DNA of 64,000 bases, taken from assembly GCA_949775045.1 (NCBI GenBank), contig OX459108.1:14221711-14285710 (forward strand), given 5' to 3'. Below the pieces are notes generated by a model. It searched no databases and had not been told where the DNA came from. It was given only the letters and a program-made list of their open reading frames with translations. Origin of the DNA: Metridium senile (lineage: Eukaryota; Cnidaria; Anthozoa; Actiniaria; Metridiidae). The first letter of the stretch is position 1; every line of letters starts with the position of its first letter. Shown here piece by piece: positions 12,401-20,540 of the stretch. The translations under genes were made by a program, and so were the position numbers.

Positions 12401-14821
12401 ACAGGTAAAATATAGTGTTGTTCATAATGATAATGATGATGTTGCTGCTGCTGCTGATGATGATTTTTGTTGATAATGGGTATGATGCTGATGACTATGA
12501 TGATGACGATTATGATTATGGTGATTATGATGATAATGATGATGGTTATGATGATGATGATGATGATAATGATGATGACGATGATGGTTATGATGATGAT
12601 TATAAAGATTATGATTATGGTGATTATGATGACGACGATGATAAGTATGATGATGATGACTATGATGATGAAGATTACGATTATGATGATAACGATGATG
12701 ACGATGATGGTTGAGATGATGATGATAGTGACGATGAATATGAAAATGATCATGATCATGATGATGATAACGATGATGATTTCTTCGTCAGGTTTTCTTG
12801 CTGGATAGTCAAGTAAACGGGCTTCCTATGCGAAAAGAAACGAGAGAGGAGAATGGTACCGATGATGATGAACAACGTACATATATGTTTGTACTGTCGA
12901 CTATCGAGAATAAAGATAAACCTGAAAATGCTAATAGGTAGGAGACTCGTATTAAATATATACCAAAAAGATATCACGATTATGGTTCTGATTATATCTG
13001 ATAATAATGTTGATATTGATAAAATCCCGTTGAAGTCCCGAAGTTTTTTCGGGCTTCTATAATTGCAATTACTTTAATTGCTTTACTCCCCGACGATCAT
13101 ATACTTATACAAAATTTAATATGACCGCGGATCAAACCAACATATATATCTATATTGAGCATATTAAGTGCTGTTTATTAGTGTCAAAATAATAATAAAC
13201 AACTTGATAATAACAATAATATAATGCTGATAAAAAGATTGTGAAAATGGAATAAATGTTGTTTTGATGATGATGATGGTCTGATGTTGATGATGATGAC
13301 TTATGATGATGATGATGGTGATGATTATGAAGATGAACGATAATGTTGAAGTTGTGGATAATTGTGATAATGATGCATTGCAAAAGCTGCATTTTTCGAA
13401 ATGCGTTGATCCAACGCTTTTTGGAGTAACAGTCAGGTTTTACTCAATATATTGAGTGCATTTTACTCAATGGTGCATCTACATTTACGTTAACTCTGTA
13501 TGATGACTGATTGGGTTTACTCACTATAAAGTGTCATTTTGAATGCGAACTCAATATTTTTTGTTGTATCTTCTCAGCCGTTTTTGCAATGTGATGATAA
13601 TATTTATGACGATGATGATGACGATGACGATGATAATAAAAGCGGTGTTAAAGATGATCATGACATTTTGCTGTTCTAACATATGTGACAAACGTTGTCT
13701 TCTACCATTGCAGGGTTCCTATGAGAAGCCTTCTTGTCGGTCTCCTATCCCATCAGCTTCTTCTCCAAACGATCAGCTCTGTCCTTCTCAGTGCCAACGA
13801 GACCACAAACAACACGACAACGGTCGATCCCGAGGGGGAGTCGGCTGTGGAGCCAGAGACATTCCTTCCAGGCCTTCTCTCTTACCTCTCCCCCGCCAAC
13901 CTCTCGGTTCTCTTCGACTGTTTAATGGAATCGCATACGGTAGCATACGAGTTTAACGCACGGCCGGGTTTAAGGTCCTTAATTCAAAAGCTGACCAAAC
14001 TGGATCACCCTGGTAACCTGCTGCGTCAATCAACTACCGCGTTTACATGCTATCTGCATACGTTATTTCAAATCTGCAAACACAGTGGAGAGCATTTCTC
14101 AAGCTCGCACATCAAGAGGATACTTACTGGAGACCGTGTGAATGGCACTAATGGGCATGCGCATAACACGCACGCTCATGCACACGCACACGCTCACTCG
14201 CACGATAAGGATGATGTTTCTAAAGAAGAAATCCTTGGTAGTCCTAACCGACATAATGATTTACTTAAGGGAAATGGAAGTGTGGAATGGATCGTACGAA
14301 GACTGCACGAGGCTTGTGATCAACTTACTAGTGTTTATATACGAATGTACAACACATATACTAATGACAATCAGTTCAACTATAGCATATCGACTACAGA
14401 GTTTGATTTCGACAGGAGTCTATCATGGACTCCCATGTCATCGCCCGCCCGTGATAACTACTCTGATGAGAGACCAGCTTCTCCCAACACTTGGAAGTAT
14501 GGCTCACCAGATCATAAGAAAGAGAAGAACGGTAGGGAGAATCGAAAACATAATCTCGAAGATGATCTTCGAATGATTGAACTTGAGAGGCAGCTTCTAA
14601 GAAGGAAAGAGGACGAACTGCTACAGTTAGGGATATGGACAAATCTAGTGATTCTTATGTTAGAAGCACTACTAGGACTACCAACGCTGCAGTTTAAGGC
14701 AGTCTTGCCAGCGGTTTTCCCCGCTGTGACAGGCTTAATAACGACTGGTACTGACCCCAAAGTGAGGCAGCTAGTTTGTGACGTAGTACGACGTGTTGGA
14801 GCCATATATGGCATTGTCTGA
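430..14821 (+). CDS. ARFGEF3: ARFGEF3 (BIG3), brefeldin A-inhibited GEF family member 3, 3' 18 exons
   Basis: Exons by GT-AG junctions: 430-498, 655-777, 1135-1174, 1266-1362, 1742-2165, 2518-2639, 2809-3224, 4344-5587, 6132-6474, 6949-7288, 7799-8114, 8713-8934, 9221-9400, 9793-10693, 11013-11121, 12173-12404, 12792-12937, 13714-14821. They total 6432 nt and stay in frame to TGA. The N-terminal part lies left of the window, and the 2143 codons seen approach the roughly 2180 of human BIG3. Matches to the family include CIETY and RATLNQML (DCB region), LYPPAHQR, SLDGLRRAARLSC, MELGSH-like GVELGSH, RPLLHLMRAW, GWRPVFRA, PGPNFTIYTITHLLLPM, NFKHACGL, GCSCLR and the C-terminal VRRVGAIYGIV. The Sec7-like segment (exons 8-9) shows no FRLPGE-type catalytic finger, as expected for BIG3, so ARF exchange activity is doubtful. 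In mammals BIG3 acts as a scaffold for PKA, PP1 and prohibitin-2 and in secretory granule control. The last exon has an Ala-His tract near 14155-14205. Confidence 0.95.
800..1110. repeat. Degenerate (GAT)n array in ARFGEF3 intron
   Basis: On the + strand this is an imperfect run of GATGAT/GATGATAATGAT between the exons ending at 777 and starting at 1135. It is complementary to the (ATC)n run at 2176-2480 in the same pre-mRNA. No open gene is supported. Confidence 0.9.
1385..1515. mobile_element. Small hairpin (MITE-like) in ARFGEF3 intron
   Basis: GCAAGTCGAGGTTCCCGTTG at about 1407-1426 is the imperfect reverse complement of 1460-1484 (AACAACGCGAACCTCGACTT). The pairing extends outward through CGTTCGGTTCCGTTCAG (about 1387) and CTGAACGGACCCG (about 1501). 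This foldback structure sits wholly in the 1363-1741 intron. No transposase is seen. Confidence 0.7.
2170..2490. repeat. (ATC)n array in ARFGEF3 intron
   Basis: A TCATCATCATCG/ATTATCATCATC run starts directly after the donor at 2166 and stops shortly before the acceptor at 2517. It gives spurious Ser- or Ile-rich frames on + and Met-rich frames on -, which are not genes. Confidence 0.95.
3490..3860. mobile_element. Foldback element with one inverted and two direct ~72-bp copies
   Basis: Two direct copies (about 3702-3775 and 3773-3845) share GCACCTTTTGTCAAACAGTA. A third, inverted copy lies at about 3530-3610 (CAGTTTCATGCTATCAAGTA, TGACAAAGGGCGCATTTACA). The piece is in the 3225-4343 intron. 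The rest of that intron shows nothing recognisable. Confidence 0.75.
4344..5587 (+). other. ARFGEF3: ARFGEF3 large exon with candidate PP1 docking site and basic phosphosite cluster
   Basis: This 1244-nt exon is mostly low-complexity, Ser/Arg/Lys-rich protein. Near its start it encodes RSVHF, which fits the PP1-binding pattern [RK]-x(0,1)-[VI]-x-[FW]. Several PKA/14-3-3-like basic sites follow: RRSSS, RRSLSFD, KRSNSW, RSNSED and RRTKS. The end returns to conserved ARFGEF3 sequence, with a LLGILPSVLNL-type helix and NADGVYLTVYKTLALSLNLL, which corresponds to the degenerate Sec7 region. Family knowledge: human BIG3 binds PP1 and PKA. That these particular motifs do so here is inference. Confidence 0.7.
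5615..5758. mobile_element. 144-bp MITE with 40-bp terminal inverted repeats
   Basis: The left arm 5615-5654 (CACTGCTTTGCTAATGCAAA and so on) pairs with the right arm 5719-5758 with only a few mismatches, around a 64-base loop. It begins 27 bases after the splice donor of the 4344-5587 exon, so the intact hairpin lies right next to a splice site. There is no coding sequence. Confidence 0.9.
5862..6012 (+). repeat. Dispersed repeat family A, copy 1
   Basis: This copy contains the family landmarks AAACTAGCGAGTAAACTA, GGCTGCGTCGGTGTTTGATA, AATGAAATTTGTAACACCGT and GACGTTTCGAGCTTTAGCCC. Other copies are at 6484-6615, 24235-24510, 52905-53125, 53668-53765 and 54496-54560. It is non-coding and lies within an ARFGEF3 intron. 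Confidence 0.9.
6484..6615 (+). repeat. Dispersed repeat family A, copy 2 (truncated)
   Basis: The same landmarks as the 5862 copy are present, ending at TGACGTTTCGAG. It starts 10 bases after the donor at 6475, so the intron 5' end is nearly all repeat. The two adjacent introns thus carry the same family in the same orientation. Confidence 0.85.
6690..6925. repeat. Two ~85-bp direct copies around an ATGG microsatellite
   Basis: AATAATTTAAAGGAATGCCTC (about 6727) and AATAATTTAAAGAAATGCCAC (about 6881) sit in matching contexts. Between them is a short (ATGG)n/(AATG)n run (about 6778-6822). The region fills the rest of the intron ending at 6948. Confidence 0.75.
7300..7796. repeat. ~60-bp minisatellite filling an ARFGEF3 intron
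   Basis: About eight degenerate units share ATGTCACGACTGAYGTCATT and TTTTGTTTCTCGTTCTG. The array covers almost the whole 7289-7798 intron and supplies the pyrimidine tract before the acceptor. Two units contain a perfect CRE palindrome (TGACGTCA, about 7371 and 7429). Other units have TGATGTCA or TGAAGTCA. Confidence 0.9.
11135..12100. repeat. TGACA/TGACG-type degenerate satellite, ~950 bp
   Basis: The intron 11122-12172 is nearly all built from TGACATGACAT, GACGTGACATGATATTAC and AAGACGTGACATGA-like blocks. A higher-order unit of about 50-60 bases is visible in the middle (for example ACATGATATTACTAGATGTG). No gene is supported on either strand. Confidence 0.9.
12415..12785. repeat. (GAT)n array in ARFGEF3 intron
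   Basis: A near-continuous GATGATGAT/TATGATGAT run fills the intron 12405-12791. It produces Asp/Tyr-, Met- and Ile-rich frames that are not genes. Confidence 0.95.
13255..13670. repeat. Two shorter (GAT)n patches in the last ARFGEF3 intron
   Basis: GATGATGATG-rich patches lie at about 13265-13345 and 13590-13665 within the 12938-13713 intron. The intron also has a short hairpin near 13033-13058 (AAGTCCCGAA/TTCGGGCTT). Nothing else is recognised. Confidence 0.85.
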
Positions 14822-15489
14822 TCGGGAAATACTTCATGTGTACAAATCGGTGTTTATCGTATTTAATAATTTTTTTAAAGCCCTTGACATAATTTGCCTG
14901 AATGAAGTACCTACCCTCGCTTGTAATATACGCAAGGTGTACGTCAGGCTTTTTATGTAAAATACGCAAGACGTTCGCAATGCATACGTAAGCTACGTGA
15001 AAGAGGTGAAATAAACCCGATGCGTAAAATGCAATCAAAAGATATACGTCCGGTTTTATATATAAATTCAAAATACGTTCACAAAACGTAGTATTTAACT
15101 ATAAACAAACACAGACTTGCGTAATATTTACGCTAGAATTCCTTAGAATATATATAAGATACGTATGTATTAAATACGCGCACGATTTGCGCATAGATAC
15201 GTACTACAAACGTAGCATGCTTACGTATAATATAGACAGCGATAAGGCGTCTTTTAAATGTCTGAAAATATCGCTGATATAATGTTATTATAATATTTTA
15301 TGTTTTTTTGGTTCGACACGAAAAATTCGACGGTTGAACTTTATTATTCACACTATTGTGAAATAATAACTGGTTTCTAACCAGTAAATACGTTTTGTTA
15401 TGTTCAGTCACTGTAGAATTAGAATATAGTAAATAGGTAGAGTACAAACAATAAAAGTGTGCAAAACGTATCACTATTTAGTACTAATA

Positions 15490-15630
15490 GAGTGGTTTTC
15501 ATTAACCCGTGAAATAAAGAGTATTAGTTAAAGTGTAATAGTCAAATAACAACAAAAGAGCACAATGGAATTAAGGTGTATTAAAGAGTAATACACTAAA
15601 GTGTGTTTCACAGGTTAATGAAAACCACTC
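15490..15630. mobile_element. 141-bp MITE with TA target duplication (family B, copy 1)
   Basis: The terminal inverted repeat GAGTGGTTTTCATTAACCCG is matched by its complement at the right end (to 15630), with TA on both sides. A near-identical copy is at 18842-18980, and a diverged copy at about 15654-15780 (AGAGTG to CACTCT). TA duplication points to a Tc1/mariner-type mobiliser, by inference. It lies in the ARFGEF3 3' UTR. Confidence 0.9.
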
Positions 15631-15653
15631 TAAACAATAGAACACAATACAAT

Positions 15654-15780
15654 TAGAGTGAAACAAAATTAAATAGTCAAGGTGTAATAGTCAAATAGAC
15701 ACAAAAGAAAACAATGGAATTAGAGACTGCTAAGGTGTATTAGTCGAATATCTATTTCACGGGTTAAATGACTTCACTCT
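15654..15780. mobile_element. Diverged family B MITE relative
   Basis: It begins AGAGTGAAAC and ends ACTTCACTCTAA, with the internal words GTAATAGTCAAATA and CAATGGAATTA shared with the 15490 copy. The right terminal repeat (TTTCACGGGTTAAATGA) is recognisable and the left one is damaged. Confidence 0.65.
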
Positions 15781-15781
15781 A

Positions 15782-16930
15782 ACATAATATAACTAATTAG
15801 TACTATTTATGTTGCACAACCTCGTTCCCAAGACCTTATCCCTTCGCTTTGTCCCCGCCACACCCAATAGCGGAGCGATAAGGTCCTAGGAAGGATGTAT
15901 ACTGCACGCTTTTAATGTTTGTTCTCTAATATAAGTACATATAGTAGATACAATAAGACATTACTGTGTTAGATATTAGGTGAAATGTTATTAATATATT
16001 ATATTTATATTTAAGATAATAGATATTAGAGAGTTATATGTACTGTGAAAACACAGGGGTTCTTTGAAAGAAAATAAAGTTTGATTCAAAGTGTACTGTG
16101 TACATGTTTTTGGCACGACCTTTGAATTCCTAGTCTTCTTATAATCTTAATAAATCTTGGTAAAATGACCAAAACAACAAAAATTAAATAATGCACATCC
16201 TGAGTTTCAGTGAAATATTTCCACCCTGTTCAACTAATGCCAATTACAATTTAATCCTTCCATTAGATGGTTTACATATTTCTAGACCTTAACATTTTTG
16301 AAAAATCTTGGTAAAATGAGCAAAAAAAACGAACATTAATTAATGCATATACACTGAATAGCACATCTTGAGTTTTAGTGTGATATTTCAACCCTATAAA
16401 AGTGCTCAACTAATGCCAATCTCAATTTAAATCCTTGCATAAAATGGTTTTGCATATTTCTAGACCTGAAGATTTAAAAAAAAATTTGTAATCTTGTTAA
16501 AATAAGCAAAAAAACGAAAGTTAATTAATGCATATAATTAATAGCCCATCCTGAGTTCTAGCGCGATATGTCCACCCTATAAAGTCAATGATGTTTCAAC
16601 AGCATGAGCTAAAATCCTTTCCAGAGTAATAAGCTTATAACTCATATAGTCTAAAGTAATAATTTATTGTTTTTTTTTTGTATATCTTTTGTTACAATAT
16701 TACTTCTATCTAAGCCGAGCTAATAGGTTCCCAGGATTTTTCTCTCCTCTTGTAGTTTGGGCGGAAAAGCCCTGGGAACGAGTTTTGTTTGAAGAATTTG
16801 TTTACCCATAGTTCTTTTTGGTCGTTGATCATTGTCTGCTTTGCGTAAACCGACTTAATTAAAGCGGTGATTTAACTATTACAATATACTCCTTGTTTTA
16901 GCTGCCATTGCCTCCATGTTAAGCGATCGA
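15782..16930. other. No gene seen; AT-rich DNA around the ARFGEF3 3' end
   Basis: After the polyA signal this holds three loosely repeated AT-rich blocks (about 16110-16600; shared words AATCTTGGTAAAATGA, GAGTTTTAGTG, CATATTTCTAGACCT). They look like a degenerate tandem repeat of about 170-190 bases. No coding exon is recognised. Confidence 0.6.
16073..16078 (+). terminator. ARFGEF3: Candidate polyadenylation signal AATAAA for ARFGEF3
   Basis: AATAAA is followed within about 20 bases by the GT-rich GTGTACTGTGTACATGTTTT, the usual arrangement of a cleavage and polyadenylation site. It lies 1.25 kb after the stop codon. Confidence 0.6.
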
Positions 16931-16931
16931 A

Positions 16932-17281
16932 TATTGGCCAATACCAAAACGAGTACAGGACTGGGTACTAGTTTGCCTAATTGATGTAATTAAGAAACAT
17001 TAAATAGAGCAGATGAAGATATGTAAGATTCCTGAGTTTGGTTGCATTTAGTTGTATTCTGACAAAGATACAGCCTCATAAAAATGCCCAAAAATAGGTG
17101 GAAATGTGTGGTTTGGAAGTACGCCTTTCCTTCCAATCCATACATTCCTTTGTAATTTCGGGCAGTTTTGAATGGCTGTAACTCACTCAATATCCAACCA
17201 AAAGCACCAAATTTATTTCTTAATTACATTAATTAGGGATACTAGTACTCAGTCCTCTACTCGTTTTGTACAAGCCAATTG
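16932..17281. mobile_element. ~350-bp MITE with ~70-bp terminal inverted repeats
   Basis: The left end ATTGGCCAATACCAAAACGA pairs with the right end, whose complement reads ATTGGCTTGTACAAAACGAG. The arms continue through GAGGACTG, GTACTAGT and CCTAATTAATGTAATTAAGA. The inner 200 bases are unique. The right end is 3 bases from the stop codon of the minus-strand gene at 17284, so the element forms that gene's 3' UTR. Confidence 0.85.
17212..17217 (-). terminator. Candidate polyA signal for the minus-strand zinc-module gene
   Basis: The complement of TTTATT reads AATAAA on the minus strand about 67 bases after the TAG at 17284. It lies inside the arm of the MITE, so the transposon may provide the 3' end signal. 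The only evidence is motif and position. Confidence 0.35.
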
Positions 17282-17283
17282 TT

Positions 17284-17450
17284 CTATTTCCTAGTACGTT
17301 TCTTCTTCTTTTTTTGTTCCTTTTTTCCTTTCTTCCCTTTCTTCTTCTCTCCCGGTACTTCTCCTTTCATTAGTGACTGGATAGTGGAACGGTTATCCCA
17401 TAATGCTCTGGCGCCTTGTGATCGGCAACTGCAATGAACAAAATCGTTAT

Positions 17451-17530
<80 letters not shown>

Positions 17531-20182
17531 GTCTGTTATCCCAAAGTGCTCTGGCGCCTTGTGATCGGCAACTGCAATTAAGGAAATTGTCATTTTGATG
17601 ATGATGAAAATAATGATGATGATGCAGTTGATGATGATAATGATCGTGAGATGATGGCGGTGATAGTTATAATAACAATGGCGGTAATAGTAATGATAAT
17701 CAAAAGTGATGATGATAATAATCGTGATAATAAAAAAGATTATGATAATGATGGAGCTGAACGTAATGATGATGATGACTATGATGGATTGATGATGATG
17801 ATGAAGCTAGTGAATATTAAATTCATTGCATTTTCTTTACAATAAATATATATTGATTTATTTCTATTTTCTACATTATCTTCACAGGCTTGAGCTATCT
17901 CGGACATACAAATCGTCAAAGTATTGCTATCGCATCAGCTCTTTACAACCTAGTATAGAATCGTTATCTTTGCAGGCTCAACATGGCGGTATCTTCAGAA
18001 GGTAAGCAAACGTTCAATTTTTTATTGTGTTTTGTAACTTGCATTTGGCGTGCGTTCGGTTGGTGGTTCGTTTCTGCGGTCGCCTCAAACCAATTGGTAC
18101 CACCATTTAAAGCCAATCCTTAAAGTTTACGTACCAAAAAAATATTTCAAAAGTCAACAAGTTTTAATTTTCTTATCGTGTTTTCATCGTGCATTTAGCT
18201 CGCGAGTCGTTCTGTGGTCACCTTCAATCAATTCGTTCCGCCATCTAAAGCTAATTCTTTTTGATTGCAAGTTTAAACACAAAGCTTTTTATTCAAACTT
18301 CTGATCGAATTTTTTTACTTTAGATTCATTAAATATTTATAACTGAGATCGATTTTTCTCCGATATCGTGTCTGGAATCGGTTGTTGGGTTGAATATAAG
18401 ACAAACCAGATAAAACAAACGACCATGGCAGATTTGGAAATCCACCCACTGAACTTTGATTTAGAACTAAATTGAAATTGAAAACCTGTAAAAAATACAG
18501 CTTGAGAATTAAAAAGTGTTTAACTAACTCCAAAAAATCAATATAATTTTAAGATTAACGAAATTATTGTGTGGTACAATAGTGTTAAATGCACCATATT
18601 GCCTGTATATCTTTCATATGAATAAGAGTGAAAAAGCAATCAGTATGCTAAAGTGTGTTTTACAGATTTAGAGTGGTTTTCTAGTCCATGAAACAAAGGT
18701 ACTAGTCATATTAGAGTGGTTTTCTAGCCCATAAAAAGTGTACTTTTAAGGTGTATTAGCCAAATTAAAGTGGTTTTGATTAACCTGCGAAACTAATTGT
18801 ACTTTTAGAATGTAATAGTCAAATTAGAGTGGTTTTCATTAGAGTGGTTTTCATTAACCCGTGAAACAAAGTGTATTAATTAAAGTGTAATAGTCAAATA
18901 AGAACAAACGAACAATGGAATTAAGGTGTTTCAAAGAGTAATACACTAAAGAGTATTTCACGGGTTAATGAAAACCACTCTATCCTGTAGCACAATTTAA
19001 CGTATATTTATATATTATATAAGGGTGTAATAGTTGGATTTACACAATAGAAAACAACTGAATTAGAGTGTAATAGTCACTGCATGTGCCAAAGTGGACT
19101 TCACTAGTTTAGAGGGAAAATGGCTAAAAATGTACAATGTAGTGTATAGGATATTGCATTTATTGAAACATTTGTATTACTGTTTTTAAAACATGGAATT
19201 AAGATAATGTTTTAGTCATTTCTTTACATATGATGAACTATGCTCTTCTCAATTTTTTTAGCAGGCACTAATTTCTATTTCTACCAAAAAAATCAGTTTG
19301 TTTTTATATATTTCAAATGTTGTGGCTAAGATTTTTTTATTTCTCATTTTGTGGCTAAGATTTTTCATTTATTACAACATATTTTTAATACTGTTTTCAA
19401 AACATGGTATTAAGATAATCTTTTAGTCTTTTCTTTTCATATGATGATCTATGTTCTTCTCAGTTCTTTTAGCAGTTGCGATATAAACAGCACTTATTTC
19501 TATTTCTAACTGAAAAATTCTAACAAAATTGTTTTTTTATTTCTCATTTTGTGGCTAAGATTTTGCATTTATTGAAACATATTTTTAATACTGTTTTCAA
19601 AACATGGTATTAAGATCTTTTAGTCTTTTCTTTACGATGAACTAAGTTTCTCTCTTGCAAATCTTTTAGCAATTACGATATAAATAGTATTGATTTCTAT
19701 TTCTAGCAAAAAATCAAAAAACATTTTTTTTTTATAGCTCATGCAGGGCATAATTGATAACAAGAAGAATACAAATTTTTCCTTTCTTAATTCATGAATG
19801 ATCTACTGACGACATGATCAATCAATTTTTCATTAACTAACTCCTATTGATGCATTTCCGTCGACTTTTAACGTAGAGATAGAAGAAATCTACTTACTTC
19901 TGGCAAAGATTCGATTCAACGTCTTGTTTATTTTTGGGGTCAAGTTTAGTTGCGCAGACCCGACATCTAGTGCTCTCTTCCTGGCCCATTTGGACGGTTT
20001 CCAAGTCGTTTTTGTGTCTATGACTTGAAGTCAAGTCCTTCTTCTGGTGCGTTTTTCTAGGTTTTTGTGTTAATCACGGCCTCTTTTTCAATGGGTAATC
20101 TATACTGTGAATCTCTTTGCAAAAGCTGTTGATTGTTATCTGTGAACAAGTTTTGATCAGAATCAGTGACAGCTGAACCTCT
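17284..20182 (-). CDS. Unrecognised gene, last two exons: CxxC-x16-CxxC zinc module and Lys-rich tail
   Basis: The terminal exon 17284-17428 has a good acceptor (TTTTGTTCATTGCAG) and TAG stop. It encodes CRSQGARALWDNRSTIQSLM and then about 25 residues that are mostly Lys and Gly. The previous exon 19898-20182 has acceptor CCCTCCCCTAG and donor GTAAGT. Joining them in phase makes CRVC-x16-CQNC, so the two halves of a zinc-binding module are encoded on either side of the splice. That fit is the main support for the gene. The 19898-20182 exon opens in one frame (RGSAVTDSDQNLF) and must shift by one base near an A5 run (20062-20066) to reach the zinc frame. This is either a sequence error or a broken gene. 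I do not recognise the family, and the 5' exons were not found. The tail suggests a nuclear or nucleolar protein, by inference. It is convergent with ARFGEF3. Confidence 0.6.
17391..17606. repeat. 144-bp tandem duplication including (GAT)25 and part of an exon
   Basis: GCTCTGGCGCCTTGTGATCG and its flanks occur at about 17405 and again at about 17549. The copy includes the splice acceptor and first 38 or so bases of the terminal exon of the minus-strand gene. A pure run of 25 GAT triplets (17455-17529) separates them. More (GAT)n follows to about 17800. Confidence 0.9.
17888..18001 (+). other. Candidate first exon of an unidentified + strand transcript
   Basis: ATG at 17983 in the context CAACATGGCGGT resembles a Kozak start and the YY1-type ATGGCGG start signature. 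Only 19 coding bases (MAVSSE plus one base) precede a strong donor, GTAAGC at 18002. A TTATCTTCACAG sequence upstream could be an acceptor, and one frame is open through the whole 114 bases. No downstream exon was found, and it would lie antisense inside the intron of the zinc-module gene. It may be non-coding or chance. Confidence 0.3.
18010..18275. repeat. Imperfect ~150-bp duplication
   Basis: The first copy (about 18013-18110; TTTTTTATTGTGTTTTGTAA, GGTACCACCATTTAAAGCCA) and second copy (about 18160-18255; TTTTCTTATCGTGTTTTCAT, GTTCCGCCATCTAAAGCTAA) are diverged. The duplication follows the candidate exon ending at 18001. The frame it keeps open is not supported as a gene. Confidence 0.55.
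18640..18841. repeat. Broken family B terminal repeats
   Basis: Several partial copies of the AGAGTGGTTTTC terminus occur in tandem (about 18669, 18711, 18766, 18823) just left of the intact MITE. This suggests repeated insertion into, or rearrangement of, the same family. Confidence 0.7.
18842..18980. mobile_element. 139-bp MITE, family B, copy 2
   Basis: This is nearly the same sequence as 15490-15630, with TA at both borders and GAGTGGTTTTCATTAACCCG at the ends. Internal words AAAGTGTAATAGTCAAATAA and CAATGGAATTAAGGTGT are shared. High identity of the two copies suggests recent activity. Confidence 0.9.
19140..19740. repeat. ~195-bp tandem repeat, three copies
   Basis: TTTTCAAAACATGGTATTAA-like blocks recur near 19181, 19393 and 19589. 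Each is followed by CTTTTAGTC..TTTCTTTAC, a GATGAACTATG..TTCTTCTC stretch and ..TTTAGCA..ATTTCTATTTCTA. The repeat is intronic to the minus-strand gene. Confidence 0.8.
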
Positions 20183-20540
20183 CTAGGGGAGGGCTTGTGC
20201 TGGTATTGATTGAACAAATTCGATAGATTTCCTGGGAAAGAGGCCTTTGTAGGGGAAGAGTGGGGGTCATATATCCTCTACGTAAATCGATTCGATGCTT
20301 CAACTTAATAGAATGTTTCGTACTGAGGGATCGTCCTATTTTTCTTTTCCTTCATATTATATATGTGCTGGAGCCTGTAAGAAGGCAATCATTAAATTAT
20401 TTATTCTCTTTTATTGCTATGGTTTTTAATTCTTCATTAATCCTCCCAACCCATGACAGTAAAGACACAACAACGGATTGTGGTATAATGGGGAAGGGTA
20501 TGAAGTACTCCAACGTAGGCCATTATTTTAGACATCAAGT

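Larger units (their letters stand above)
14822..16090 (+). other. ARFGEF3: ARFGEF3 3' untranslated region
   Basis: This runs from the TGA to the first good polyA signal. The first 400 bases are unusually rich in ACG/ACGT words for such AT-rich DNA. A TA-flanked MITE and a diverged relative follow. No further coding exon is seen. The extent is inferred from the polyA signal only. Confidence 0.65.

Noticed and set aside
12379..12808. Long Asp-, Ile- or Met-rich frames on both strands
   Set aside because: They are translations of the (GAT)n microsatellite inside an intron. The same applies at 61030-61450 and 61975-62290.
13033..13058. GC hairpin followed by T-rich DNA, like a bacterial terminator
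   Set aside because: It lies in an intron of a eukaryotic gene, so a Rho-independent terminator has no meaning here.
16990..17190. 66-codon minus frame
   Set aside because: It lies wholly within the MITE at 16932-17281 and crosses one of its arms.
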